64,000 nucleotides of DNA from Cellvibrio sp. (GCA_016712405.1 JADJRD010000002.1:62001-126000); one strand, 5' to 3'. Positions 44,073 through 53,049 are shown, counted from the stretch's first letter. Notes: generated by a model from the letters alone, not told the origin. Numbers and translations are program-made.

Positions 44073-44814
44073 TGCGAATGAACCTTTTGTTATAATTTTT
44101 AATCAGTATGGGAAAATAAATCAGACCTGTTGCAGCACATACCCATTGTATGCCTGACCATCCGAACTCAAAGGCATAGGGAACTGGCTTTATAAAATCA
44201 ACAAAAAATCGCCATAAAAGATACGCCATAAAAAACAGATTGAATTGAAATCCTGCTATCGAATTGATTCGTCTTTTATAGATCGTTATAGAGAACAACA
44301 AAACCACTACAAACAATATTTCGTAAATTTGTGTCGGATGTCGCGCAATTCCATCACCAAAATCAACGCCCCAGAATAGTTGAGTGGGAAGGCCGTAGGT
44401 TTCATCTTCAAGTCCTGCCAAAAAGCAACCTATGCGACCAATGATCAATCCTATTCCAATGGGCACTACCATTAGGTCGCCAGTGGATTGTGAGTGTCGA
44501 ATTATTTTTTTGACAATTTCAATTCCTACCCAGCCGCCAATTAACCCACCGACAATGGATTGCCCTTGTAAAATTAATAGTGGATTGTTAGCTAGCTGTT
44601 GCCATAAATTGGCGTGCGCAAACCAGTAAACCAGCTTATTACCTATCCCGGCACCTATTAAACAGCCAATCACGATCCAGATGCGATTGGTGTGAAATAA
44701 GTGAATTTTTTCGATGGAATTAACTCGCCAACGGTATAGATAAAAACCTACCAGTATGCCTAATGCTTCAAAAATTTGATGAGCGATTAGTGGATTAATC
44801 CAATCTATTAGCAT
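44065..44814 (-). CDS. Lgt-like diacylglyceryl-transferase family protein (divergent)
   Basis: 249 residues with about seven membrane helices. GRIGCFLAGLEDETYG (126-141) and RHPTQIYE (158-165) match the prolipoprotein diacylglyceryl transferase signature, including the Arg. By eye, the segment equivalent to the essential His of E. coli Lgt (SFHGGLIG) reads SIVGGLIGG, so that His is Val88. It is therefore probably not a housekeeping Lgt. With the Tes-like radical SAM gene overlapping downstream, a role in building or moving an unusual phosphatidylglycerol-derived lipid is plausible but inferred. Confidence 0.82.
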   Translation of the reverse strand: MLIDWINPLIAHQIFEALGILVGFYLYRWRVNSIEKIHLFHTNRIWIVIGCLIGAGIGNKLVYWFAHANLWQQLANNPLLILQGQSIVGGLIGGWVGIEIVKKIIRHSQSTGDLMVVPIGIGLIIGRIGCFLAGLEDETYGLPTQLFWGVDFGDGIARHPTQIYEILFVVVLLFSITIYKRRINSIAGFQFNLFFMAYLLWRFFVDFIKPVPYAFEFGWSGIQWVCAATGLIYFPILIKNYNKRFIRNA

Positions 44815-44820
44815 GTTGGG

Positions 44821-45099
44821 TCATCCAGCAACGCGAATATCTAACAAGCCTGACCAGGATAAAATATAAGCCGCTAATACGATAAGAAAAACAATGAATA
44901 ATTTAATCCAGGACGATGGATGCTCTTTTTTGAACATCCATAAAATCACGTCTATAACCAAACCAAAACAGACCACGGCTAAGACAACACCGAAGAGTTT
45001 TGTTATAGATTGCGGATCAGATACCAAAAAAATCGAACAAAGACCACCTGCAAATAATAAAAATAATGCACCAATTAAGGCAATAATTTTAAGCCACAT
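44821..45099 (-). CDS. Small membrane protein of the radical SAM/Lgt-like unit
   Basis: 92 residues with three membrane helices: IIALIGALFLLFAGGLCSIF, LFGVVLAVVCFGLVIDVILWMF and WIKLFIVFLIVLAAYILSW. No family recognised. It lies 6 bp before the Lgt-like gene and 12 bp after tsaC. That spacing suggests it is translated from the same message and may be a partner of the membrane enzyme. Confidence 0.65.
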   Translation of the reverse strand: MWLKIIALIGALFLLFAGGLCSIFLVSDPQSITKLFGVVLAVVCFGLVIDVILWMFKKEHPSSWIKLFIVFLIVLAAYILSWSGLLDIRVAG

Positions 45100-45111
45100 A
45101 GTGTTACCTAT

Positions 45112-45705
45112 TTAAGAGGGGCGAATCACATTCCCCGTTAATAAATCCCGTATCTCTGAAGGGTTTTTATTTCCACCCAAATTACCTGCTGCAATTGAAT
45201 CCAATTCCGTTGGAAAATATTTTCTGACTTGATGAATGGTTTTTGCAGGCATTTGATTGCTTGGATTGCACGAGGTGGAAACTATAGGGTGCCCAACGGC
45301 TTTTGCCAAGGCAGCTGCAATCGGGTGATTGGTAACGCGTAATGCAAACGCAGGATATTGACCGCATATCCATTCAGGAATTCTTTTTTTAATCGATCCG
45401 GTATTGGGTATTAACCAGGTTACAGGGCCAGGCCAACTGGATTTTAGTGTTGCAATTTGTTCAGTCGATAAATGCGTTAATAAATTCTCGACTTGTGAAA
45501 AATCGGACGCTAATAAAATAACGCCCTTGTGTAAGGGACGTTGTTTGATTTGCAATAAGCGGTCGACAGCGCGTGGATTCCATGGGTCGCATCCTAAACC
45601 CCAGACGGCTTCTGTCGGATAAGCCACTATACCGCCAGATTTAATTGCGGATGCCGCTATACGGATACGCGGATGAAGTATCCAAAGGTTATTTGATGAA
45701 TCCAT
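45112..45705 (-). CDS. tsaC: Threonylcarbamoyl-AMP synthase (YrdC/Sua5 family)
   Basis: 197 residues. Makes threonylcarbamoyl-AMP for the t6A37 tRNA modification. Motifs: GGIVAYPTEAVWGLGCDP, the KQRP of the KxR nucleotide site, SSWPGPVTWLIP, ALRVTNHP and STSCNPSNQMPAKT. ATG 45705 is chosen over a TTG five codons upstream. It heads the run tsaC - small protein - Lgt-like - radical SAM - hemF - aroE. In Pseudomonas it sits between dprA and hemF. Confidence 0.95.
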   Translation of the reverse strand: MDSSNNLWILHPRIRIAASAIKSGGIVAYPTEAVWGLGCDPWNPRAVDRLLQIKQRPLHKGVILLASDFSQVENLLTHLSTEQIATLKSSWPGPVTWLIPNTGSIKKRIPEWICGQYPAFALRVTNHPIAAALAKAVGHPIVSTSCNPSNQMPAKTIHQVRKYFPTELDSIAAGNLGGNKNPSEIRDLLTGNVIRPS

Positions 45706-45764
45706 GTAATACCCAAGCAACGAAAAAAATTAGAAGATGAATGTAACTGGTTTAATGATCAATA

Positions 45765-46295
45765 TCAAAGCCCGCACTGGTGCAATTCAATAATGTTATC
45801 TTGATAAGGGGAGTCAACGGTTAGTCGAAGAAGAGATGAGGTTTGAATCAATTTGGTTAATGTTGACAGTGTTTTTTTGGTACCAAAGGTGTTCAATTTT
45901 AGCCAGTCTTCATCGCGGCCGACAATTTTACAAATGTCAAAATTATCTTCGCCAAAACTGTGGTAAAGACAAATACTGGTTTTGATGTCCGATAACTCGG
46001 CTGCAATTTCAATCAGTGTTTCAGCCGTGACGGATAAGCGTCTCTTTTCACCGTATTTTTGTATCAATAAAGCAATGGCTTTGTGTGCCCTGTTTCCCCA
46101 GATGACTTCAGAGATTTGACTGATTTCAAAAAGTGTAAAGCCATCAAATAATCCATCATCCGTGTAGAGCCTGAGTGCAACAACGTCATTGGTTACGAAT
46201 TCGATAATTCCAGTCAGATCATTTTCGCTAGAGTCGCGCTTAATGCTAACCAACTCTTCTTGTAATTTGAGTTTCTTTAATTCGGGAATAATCAT
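45765..46295 (-). CDS. Unknown protein, 176 residues
   Basis: Soluble, no signal peptide. LQEELVSIKRDSSENDLTGIIEFVTNDVVALRLYTDDGLFDGFTLFEISQISEVIWG (in part) has a small beta-barrel look, and the second half is mixed alpha/beta. It repeats the theme (...NFDICKIVGRDEDWLKLNTFGTKKT...), perhaps two copies of one fold. Family not recognised. It is downstream of a lipoprotein gene on the same strand with a 96-bp gap. Confidence 0.6.
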   Translation of the reverse strand: MIIPELKKLKLQEELVSIKRDSSENDLTGIIEFVTNDVVALRLYTDDGLFDGFTLFEISQISEVIWGNRAHKAIALLIQKYGEKRRLSVTAETLIEIAAELSDIKTSICLYHSFGEDNFDICKIVGRDEDWLKLNTFGTKKTLSTLTKLIQTSSLLRLTVDSPYQDNIIELHQCGL

Positions 46296-46391
46296 AACTG
46301 GACAACTCTGTTAATGGTGCAACTTGATACTCTTGCGAATTATCAGTGCTTTTTACCAGAATTTCCAGAAGGCGATCCAAGGAAGTGGTGA

Positions 46392-47135
46392 TTAATGTTG
46401 AATGGCCCAAATTTTTGCACTCATAAAATAAATACGAGTCACACCTTCAAATCCAGAATCGGTGCCAAATAAAATCCACACTCCGCCTTTATCGTCGGTA
46501 TAGGCAGAGAATCGTTGACGTTCACTGCGCAGCGTTTTTTTCATGTAGCTTGTATCTGCTGATCCACATTCCCGATCGTTGGCGAAATTTCCCAAGACGA
46601 TTGCATCAGTACCACCGAGTGTTTGATTGCCTTTATCAATGTTCAGTGAGTAATGGCTATTACCATCGTTGACGGGCTTGGGTTCAATTTTACTTGCGCC
46701 TGCTTTGATAGTGACTGACTCACCCGGTGCGCCACCAATGCCAACGCAATTTTTTTGTGCGTTAGTGGCGAAAGTTAATTCAAAATCAAAATCATAAAGA
46801 CGATTGGCTTCAAGGCCGTTGTAATATTTCGTGATGAACATAAACATATCATCACTGTGATTGTGACTGTTTAAGAAAAATCCTTTGGGGTATACCGGTG
46901 GATTCGACTCCAGCACTGGTGTGTTGAGTGGAGCTGGGAGTTCAATCTGGCCAGACGAGAATTCGTAGTCGGTGTCATTGGCACTGTAGTCAGAAAATCC
47001 TGTTTTCCAGCCATTGATATTGTCATTAAAACTGACTTGTAATTGTTTGACATTGTTTTGGATATCAGGAACTTTATCTCCACCACAGGCGGATAAAAGC
47101 AGAATAAGGGGCAATGATCGAAAAAGTGATTTCAT
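46392..47135 (-). CDS. Unknown lipoprotein, 247 residues
   Basis: The signal sequence MKSLFRSLPLILLLSACGG has a clear lipobox (LSAC), so export and lipidation are expected. The start 17 codons upstream is rejected because the lipoprotein signal begins at 47135. The body (VSFNDNINGWKTGFSDYSANDTDYEFSSGQ, in part) looks like an all-beta jelly-roll of about 220 residues, ending RIYFMSAKIWAIQH. Family unknown. Divergent from the MipA-like gene. Confidence 0.7.
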   Translation of the reverse strand: MKSLFRSLPLILLLSACGGDKVPDIQNNVKQLQVSFNDNINGWKTGFSDYSANDTDYEFSSGQIELPAPLNTPVLESNPPVYPKGFFLNSHNHSDDMFMFITKYYNGLEANRLYDFDFELTFATNAQKNCVGIGGAPGESVTIKAGASKIEPKPVNDGNSHYSLNIDKGNQTLGGTDAIVLGNFANDRECGSADTSYMKKTLRSERQRFSAYTDDKGGVWILFGTDSGFEGVTRIYFMSAKIWAIQH

Positions 47136-47322
47136 GGTGGCTCCAGGTATCGGGATATGCGCCAGATTAGAGAGCCCGGCAAGCAAAAGCTGTAAAGGAG
47201 TTGATCAGGCTTGTAATAAAATGTAACGTCCGATCAGTGTGAAACACAAATGCTTACAATCCCCGAATAAAAAAATTGCTATAACGATAAGGGTTATTCT
47301 GTCTCAAAAAGGGTGAATCAAA

Positions 47323-48225
47323 ATTTGTAACGGCTATATACGTTATTTAGGCCAGCTTCTGTTTGGCCTAAGCCTGTATTCGGTGATGGGGCTTGCTATT
47401 GCCAATAATGCGGATGACCTTAAATCCGACTGGCAATTTAGCTTGGGAATTGGGGCTGGTGTGCGCACCAATCCCGTGGCATATGCGAGCGATATGCCGA
47501 TTATTCTATTGCCGCAGGTGGAATATTCTGGCGAGCGATTCTTTATTCAAAATTTGGATATGGGTTATATCCTCTCTGAAAATAAAAACCATCAACTTAA
47601 TTTATTATTAACCCCCAGCTATGATCAAATGTTTTTTGATCGATGGAATTCCGGAAATTTTTTTGTTGAATCTGGCAATAATTTACTTGGTACAGGTTCA
47701 AATTCGGCTCCATCTCAAAATCCAGAACCACTAGAGCCACCTATTAGGGATAGCGATGAAAGTTTTGCGGACAAAAATCAATTTAGTTTACATAAACGAC
47801 GTATAACCGCATTGGGCGGATTGGAATATAATTTTTCAATGGCCGAATTGGATTGGCAATTACACTGGGTGCATGATCTATTGGATTTGCACAATGGAAA
47901 TGAGATTCGGTTGGTGGCGAGTCGCGATTGGCGAGGCAGCCGATCAGCACTCAAAATGTCTCTAGGATTAATTTGGCAAGATGAAAACACCTTAAATTAT
48001 TATTATGGCTTAACACCAGAAGAAACCGCCTCCGAAAATGTTTACCGTCCTGATGCCGAAGTTTCAGCATTGTTGAGATTGGATTGGAATTATCGGTTGA
48101 CGGAAAATTGGGATCTACGTCTGTTTACCAGTTATCGTCAATTAGGCTATGCCATTAAACAAAGTCCTGTTATTGAAGACGATAAAATTGTCACTCTGTT
48201 TGTTGGGGGGGTGTACCATTTTTAG
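47323..48225 (+). CDS. MipA/OmpV-family outer-membrane protein, start uncertain
   Basis: About 300 residues. The body is a 12-strand-type barrel: GIGAGVRTNPVAYASD, LPQVEYSGERFFIQN, terminal FVGGVYHF. The first ATG/GTG (47383) would give no signal peptide. The frame is open upstream to 47317 and encodes a good one (YIRYLGQLLFGLSLYS...AIA). The only start there with a ribosome site (AAAAAGGG, 47306-47313) is ATT 47323, a rare initiator. A frameshift is the alternative. First gene of a set with DUF3019, response regulator and kinase. Confidence 0.78.
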   Translation: MCNGYIRYLGQLLFGLSLYSVMGLAIANNADDLKSDWQFSLGIGAGVRTNPVAYASDMPIILLPQVEYSGERFFIQNLDMGYILSENKNHQLNLLLTPSYDQMFFDRWNSGNFFVESGNNLLGTGSNSAPSQNPEPLEPPIRDSDESFADKNQFSLHKRRITALGGLEYNFSMAELDWQLHWVHDLLDLHNGNEIRLVASRDWRGSRSALKMSLGLIWQDENTLNYYYGLTPEETASENVYRPDAEVSALLRLDWNYRLTENWDLRLFTSYRQLGYAIKQSPVIEDDKIVTLFVGGVYHF

Positions 48226-48622
48226 TCGATGCCAATTATTTTATGTAATTTTATTGTTGTGTTTAACGGGTGTGTCCATAGCGGATGCGCCCTTAAAACC
48301 ATCGATTGTGTTCTCAATTAAACCGGGCTTGTGCGTATTGGGTGAGGATGAAATCGAATGCCGCGATCAGTTACGCGTAAAATGGAAAGCCAATTCAATC
48401 TATTCGTTGTGTTTATATCAGGAAGAAAATTCACAGTCCCTGCATTGTTGGCTTGCAGCGCAAGAAGGAGAATATCAATTCAGTTTTGTGGGTCGTGAAA
48501 ACACTGCATTTGAATTGAGGGATAAACAAACGCAAAAAACTATGGCAACCAAGATTTTTAAAATCCTATCAGATCACAATACCAGCCGTAACAGACGACG
48601 CAACCCTTGGAGCTTTTTCTGA
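48218..48622 (+). CDS. DUF3019-like small exported protein, start uncertain
   Basis: About 134 residues. A signal peptide (FSRCQLFYVILLLCLTGVSIADA) is followed by a compact beta domain with four or five cysteines (GLCVLGEDEIECRDQLRVKW, SLCLYQE, LHCWLA). It ends in a basic tail RNRRRNPW. No ATG precedes it. Candidates are ATT 48218, just after a GGGGGGG tract, or TTG 48203. It overlaps the MipA stop and the regulator start (ATGA at 48620-48624). DUF3019 proteins are often linked to MipA and a two-component system. Confidence 0.65.
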   Translation: MFSRCQLFYVILLLCLTGVSIADAPLKPSIVFSIKPGLCVLGEDEIECRDQLRVKWKANSIYSLCLYQEENSQSLHCWLAAQEGEYQFSFVGRENTAFELRDKQTQKTMATKIFKILSDHNTSRNRRRNPWSFF

Positions 48623-49323
48623 TGCCCTACAACAATCTCATTTTATTGGTTGAGGACGATCGCCGACTGGCGCAGTTGGTGAAAGATTTTTTGGAAATGA
48701 ATGATTTTAAAGTGTTTGTCGAAGAACAAGGCAATAGAGTGGTTCGGCAATCACACAATATCAATCCCGCTCTTATCATTTTGGATTTAATGTTGCCGGG
48801 AAAAGATGGCTTAACTCTCTGTAAAGAATTACGGCCGGATTTTAAAGGGCCAATATTAATGCTGACCGCGCGCGATTCAGATGCCGATCAAGTATTGGGT
48901 TTTGAATATGGTGCAGATGATTATGTGATTAAACCTGTAGAACCGCGGGTTTTATTGGCAAGAGTTCGCGCGCTGTTACGCCGTTATGAGCAACACGATC
49001 CGCGCGAACAAGAAGCTTTGGTGTTTGGACAATTGCATATTCAACCCGGCTCCAGAAAAGTTTCGCTACAGGGTGAAGACATTATCTTATCCAGTCATGA
49101 ATATGATTTGTTGCTATCGCTGGCTGCACAAGCAGGTCAAATTCTTAGTCGAGAATTTCTATTCAACCATATTTATAATCGAGAATATGATGGTTTGGAT
49201 AGAACCATCGACGTTAGAATTTCGCAATTACGCAAAAAATTAAATGATAATCCTGAAAATCCCACGCGAATTAAGACGATCTGGGGAAAAGGATATTTGT
49301 TTATTGCAGACGCTTGGAACTAG
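48622..49323 (+). CDS. OmpR-family response regulator
   Basis: 233 residues. The receiver domain has the acidic pair VEDD, phospho-acceptor Asp55 (ILDLMLPGKDG), LTARDSD and the Lys of VIKPVEP. The C-terminal winged helix ends RIKTIWGKGYLFIAD. The ATG at 48622 overlaps the DUF3019 stop. Likely regulates the MipA/DUF3019 genes in the RstA/RstB style. Confidence 0.95.
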   Translation: MPYNNLILLVEDDRRLAQLVKDFLEMNDFKVFVEEQGNRVVRQSHNINPALIILDLMLPGKDGLTLCKELRPDFKGPILMLTARDSDADQVLGFEYGADDYVIKPVEPRVLLARVRALLRRYEQHDPREQEALVFGQLHIQPGSRKVSLQGEDIILSSHEYDLLLSLAAQAGQILSREFLFNHIYNREYDGLDRTIDVRISQLRKKLNDNPENPTRIKTIWGKGYLFIADAWN

Positions 49324-49326
49324 CGA

Positions 49327-50616
49327 GTGAATCGCGCCTTCATTTCACTTTATTTATTTTTAGTCGCTTCAGTAGTGGTGATTGGCTGGGGTTTAAATCA
49401 ATTGTGGGAAGGCTTGGCGCCTAAGCAAGATATTTCTGCGGAAATTCGTACAGTATTTGAAATGACAGAAAAGGAATTGTTAAAAAAACCGAATGAATTC
49501 TTTTCGGTAACTACCAATCAACAATCAGGATTAGGCATTGAACTGTTGAGTTTGGACGACATTGCTAAATCGGAGGCAATGAAAAAATTAATTCAAGGCG
49601 AAATTGTTACTGCGAGTAGTGAGAAGCAATTGCTTTGGTACAAGCGTGTTGCTGATAGCCGTCAGGTCATTATGCTGAGTAAAAATATCGAAATCGAACA
49701 TGAAAATCTACTGACAAGATTATTGCTGATAGCATTTTATTTTGGATTGGCTCTGGTAATTTATATTTGGATTTGGCCGCTATCACGGGACGCTAAAAAG
49801 CTGGAGCAACAAACCCAATCATCAGGTCAGCATCAGTTGCCAGAAGTTTTGACGCTTTCACCCCGCTCGACGCTATACCCGCTTGCGCGCGCCTTTAACA
49901 ATATGGTTTATCGCTTGCGTGATTTGATTGCCTCACATCAGGATATGACCAATGCGGTCTCGCATGAATTGCGCACACCTTTAGCCAGAATGAAATTTGC
50001 CTTGGCGCTCATTGATGCTGAAAAGTTGGATGATAGAAGCCAAAAACAATTGCAGAGTTTGTCTTTGGATGTTCACGAAATGGAATCGTTGATTCATTCA
50101 CTATTAAATTATGCTGGCTTTGAGCAGCACACTCGACAATTGCAAATCAAAAAAGGGAGAGTTGGGAATTTGTTGGAGAATCTTCAAGAAAATTTCAGTC
50201 GTACCCAGCAACAGAAACTAAGGCCTCATTTACAACTGGAAATACAGGATTTGAGTGCGGGCGTTGAATTTGAGTGCGAATGGAAGTTGATCGAAACGGC
50301 ATTACAAAATGTATTGAGCAATGCTGCAAAATTTGCGGCAAATCGAATTTGTATAGAAGCATGTATCGAGAAAAATCAGTTTCAAATAAGAGTCGATGAT
50401 GATGGCCCTGGCATACCAATCGAAGAAAGGCAGAGGGTCTTGGAATCATTTGTGCGTCTATATGATGAGCAAAACGACATACAAACCAGTGGATTTGGTT
50501 TGGGATTGGCCATCGTCAAACGCATTATGCAATGGCATCAGGGTGGTGTGAATATTGAGCAAGCGCCAGAGCTTGGAGGTGCGAGGCTTGTTTTATTTTG
50601 GCCAAAAATTTATTAA
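49327..50616 (+). CDS. Sensor histidine kinase, RstB-like
   Basis: 429 residues, GTG start 3 bp after the regulator stop. Two membrane helices (about 6-20 and 140-160) bracket a periplasmic sensor of about 115 residues. A HAMP linker, phospho-acceptor His213 (VSHELRTPLARM) and the HATPase boxes (NVLSNAAKFA, DDGPGIPIEER, GFGLGLAIVKRI) follow. It is the cognate partner of the adjacent regulator. The gene end overlaps dprA by 4 bp tail-to-tail. Confidence 0.95.
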   Translation: MNRAFISLYLFLVASVVVIGWGLNQLWEGLAPKQDISAEIRTVFEMTEKELLKKPNEFFSVTTNQQSGLGIELLSLDDIAKSEAMKKLIQGEIVTASSEKQLLWYKRVADSRQVIMLSKNIEIEHENLLTRLLLIAFYFGLALVIYIWIWPLSRDAKKLEQQTQSSGQHQLPEVLTLSPRSTLYPLARAFNNMVYRLRDLIASHQDMTNAVSHELRTPLARMKFALALIDAEKLDDRSQKQLQSLSLDVHEMESLIHSLLNYAGFEQHTRQLQIKKGRVGNLLENLQENFSRTQQQKLRPHLQLEIQDLSAGVEFECEWKLIETALQNVLSNAAKFAANRICIEACIEKNQFQIRVDDDGPGIPIEERQRVLESFVRLYDEQNDIQTSGFGLGLAIVKRIMQWHQGGVNIEQAPELGGARLVLFWPKIY

Positions 50617-51773
50617 CAACGTTGATAACTTCCGCCTAATGATTCGATTTTTCCTGCCAATTCCAATAGCGTCAATTGTGTAATCAGTTGATTGATCGGC
50701 ATTTGTGTACGCTCAACCAGCGCATCTAATGTGACGGGATCATAGCCAATCGCTGAGATTAGAATATCGGTTTCGGGCGAGTTAGTGATGTGCAGTTTAT
50801 TATCGGGTTGAGAGATTTCTTTTTGTTCGGATAAATCCAAAGTTTGTTGTGCTTCTTGCCATTTGAAACTGAGCATGCCATTGAGTTGATCCAAAATATC
50901 CTGAGCCGATTCCACCAAGGTTGCGCCCTGACGAATTAATTGATGACAACCTTTTGCCAGTGGATTGTGTATAGAACCAGGAATAGCAAAGACTTCGCGA
51001 TTTTGTTCCAATGCTTGTTTTGCCGTAATTAATGACCCACTTTGTACCGCTGCTTCAACAACTAGTGTGCCCAAGCTTAATCCACTAATAATACGATTTC
51101 GTTGCGGAAAATTGCCGGCATATGAACCTGTCCCTAGAGGGAACTCACTGATGAGCGCACCTCCTTTTTCAATAATGTCTTGTGCCAGCGCTCTATGACG
51201 CGCTGGGTATATTCGATCAACAGCAGTACCCATAACGGCGATAGTTTTTCCCCAAGCGCTTAAAGCGCCTCTGTGTGCAGCACCATCGACACCTAAAGCT
51301 AAACCGCTGGTAATAGCAAAGCCCTGTTTTGCTAAATACTGTGCAAATTTTTCTGCATTTTCACAGCCGCCTGCACTGGGGTTACGGCTACCCACAATTG
51401 CAATTTGCGGTAAGGCTAAACAATTTACATTGCCGCGCACAAACAGAAGTGGTGGGGGATTGGTGATTTGTCGTAACAACTCAGGATAAGCCGCATCTTC
51501 AAATTTTAATAATCGAATTTCGGATTGATCACCAATACGATCTATGTCGGCAAAGACTAATTGAGTGAGGGGATGAGAATGGGTTGACTGATAGAAGGAT
51601 TTTAAAACATCCAATGCGGCAGGTTTCAAAATGGTTTGTAGATGAGCCAGTGGGGCTTCCAAGGTTTTTTCGGCAGAGCCAAAGGCATCCAGCAAACGCC
51701 AGTAAATACCGGCGCCGGTTTCAGGTAATCGTTGCAGGAAAAGTGAAGCAAAGAGGGGGTGTTCGGTGTTCAT
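50613..51773 (-). CDS. dprA: DNA-processing protein DprA (Smf)
   Basis: 386 residues. Binds incoming single-stranded DNA and loads RecA during transformation. A SAM-like N-terminal part is followed by the Rossmann core IAIVGSRNPSAGGCENA, GLALGVDGAAHRGAL, AVMGTAVDRIYPARH, ISEFPLGTGSYAGNFPQRNRII (in part) and VVEAAVQSGSLITA. A C-terminal winged-helix-like domain (ETDILISAIGYDPVTLDALVERT) is present. It is 35 bp downstream of the LysM gene, as in Pseudomonas. Confidence 0.96.
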   Translation of the reverse strand: MNTEHPLFASLFLQRLPETGAGIYWRLLDAFGSAEKTLEAPLAHLQTILKPAALDVLKSFYQSTHSHPLTQLVFADIDRIGDQSEIRLLKFEDAAYPELLRQITNPPPLLFVRGNVNCLALPQIAIVGSRNPSAGGCENAEKFAQYLAKQGFAITSGLALGVDGAAHRGALSAWGKTIAVMGTAVDRIYPARHRALAQDIIEKGGALISEFPLGTGSYAGNFPQRNRIISGLSLGTLVVEAAVQSGSLITAKQALEQNREVFAIPGSIHNPLAKGCHQLIRQGATLVESAQDILDQLNGMLSFKWQEAQQTLDLSEQKEISQPDNKLHITNSPETDILISAIGYDPVTLDALVERTQMPINQLITQLTLLELAGKIESLGGSYQRC

Positions 51774-51808
51774 ACATCATCCTTGATGTGCAGGGTTAAG
51801 AATCTGGA

Positions 51809-52894
51809 TTAGGGATTACGAATTTTATCGCCAACGGCCAAGGGTCGGTCGGTTTCCAGCACTAAAGCGAAACTCATTTTTTCAAAAGTGCGGAAGACCA
51901 TTAACAAACCTGCGCGCTCATCTGGCAAGGCAACTTTGCCCCCTTTTACACGATCAGCCACCACTTCACCGGTTTTGTAGATGGCCAGCACGTTGCCATC
52001 TTGTATGCCATCGCGTTCACCGCGATTCAAGAAGACAACATCGAGCTTGCCGATTTGGCTGACGCCTTTTTCGACCGCCATAATTAATCCATCAATATCA
52101 ACATCAGGTGCGGATGGTTCGAAAAACGCATTCAACACCAGATTTTCTGTTGGTAAAAGGCGATCACCTGGACGAATTTCTTCATAGGAACGGGTGACTG
52201 AGAGAGTGGCAATATCTTTCTCATACTTAACGGCAGACACATCACCTATACCTTGTGCGTGCACACCCAGCAACTCACGTGTTTTGGGGTCAACAAAGGC
52301 TTCAGCTTTACGGTAAATGCCATAACCGCCCAGTTTATCGGTGAAGTTTCCGCGCGCATAAACAGTGTCGCCTTCGCCCACAATTAAATGTTGTTGAGAG
52401 CCTTGCAGAATATAGGCAGCAGATTCCAAATCCCCAGGGTTGACAACGCGGCTGCGTGACAGGAATGGGTCTATTTCTTCCAGTGGAATAGTTGAAATGG
52501 CATCTTCAATCGATTCAGCCCGAATCTGGGGGCTTAAGCGTGTTGTGCCATCAATAGCTTGACGGTCGGCTGATTCGGTACCGGGTGTTAATTTGGTAGT
52601 GCGCTCAAGAGTCAAACGCGGATTGCCTTCGCGATAAACGAGACGAATTAAATCGCCAGGGTAAATCCAATGTGGATTTTCAATTTGCGGGTTAATTTCC
52701 CAGATCTCTGGCCAAAGCCAGGGCTTGTCGAGGAAAGTGCCAGAGATATCCCAAAGGGTATCGCCTTTTTTGACTATATATTCGTCAGGGTGCCCCATCT
52801 TTAGCACTGTGCCTGTGGTTTGAACCACGTCTTGCGCCCATGCCATGACACTGATTAAAGAGGTAGCGATTACAGCCATTAAAAGTTTTTTCAT
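51809..52894 (-). CDS. LysM-domain envelope protein
   Basis: 361 residues. A signal peptide (LLMAVIATSLISVMAWA) is followed at about 37-90 by one LysM domain (YIVKKGDTLWDISGTFLDKPWLWPEIWEINPQI, in part) that binds peptidoglycan. The rest is a beta-rich region of unknown fold containing GDTVYARGNF and VFLNRGERDGIQDG. Homologous genes sit next to dprA in Pseudomonas and relatives. Divergent from def across 155 bp. Confidence 0.9.
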   Translation of the reverse strand: MKKLLMAVIATSLISVMAWAQDVVQTTGTVLKMGHPDEYIVKKGDTLWDISGTFLDKPWLWPEIWEINPQIENPHWIYPGDLIRLVYREGNPRLTLERTTKLTPGTESADRQAIDGTTRLSPQIRAESIEDAISTIPLEEIDPFLSRSRVVNPGDLESAAYILQGSQQHLIVGEGDTVYARGNFTDKLGGYGIYRKAEAFVDPKTRELLGVHAQGIGDVSAVKYEKDIATLSVTRSYEEIRPGDRLLPTENLVLNAFFEPSAPDVDIDGLIMAVEKGVSQIGKLDVVFLNRGERDGIQDGNVLAIYKTGEVVADRVKGGKVALPDERAGLLMVFRTFEKMSFALVLETDRPLAVGDKIRNP

Positions 52895-53049
52895 AAAAAC
52901 CGATCCCGTTTTATTCGGCTCTAGAACAGTTAGATGTATATAATAGTCAAGAAAATCCAGATCTGCTTATTTTGATGAGGAGAAATCCTGCAAGATCATC
53001 ATGTTAGCAGCCAGAATTACCTTTTTACTAGAAGTTTGTCACAAACGCC

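Noticed and set aside
44065..44814. Housekeeping lgt
   Set aside because: The position equivalent to the essential His appears to be Val, and the context is a radical SAM operon, not the usual thyA neighbourhood. Gene symbol withheld.
46246..46380. 44-codon minus-strand frame (LDRLLEILVK...) between two unknown genes
   Set aside because: Composition is protein-like, but it has only a TTG without ribosome site and overlaps both neighbours. Kept out for lack of support.
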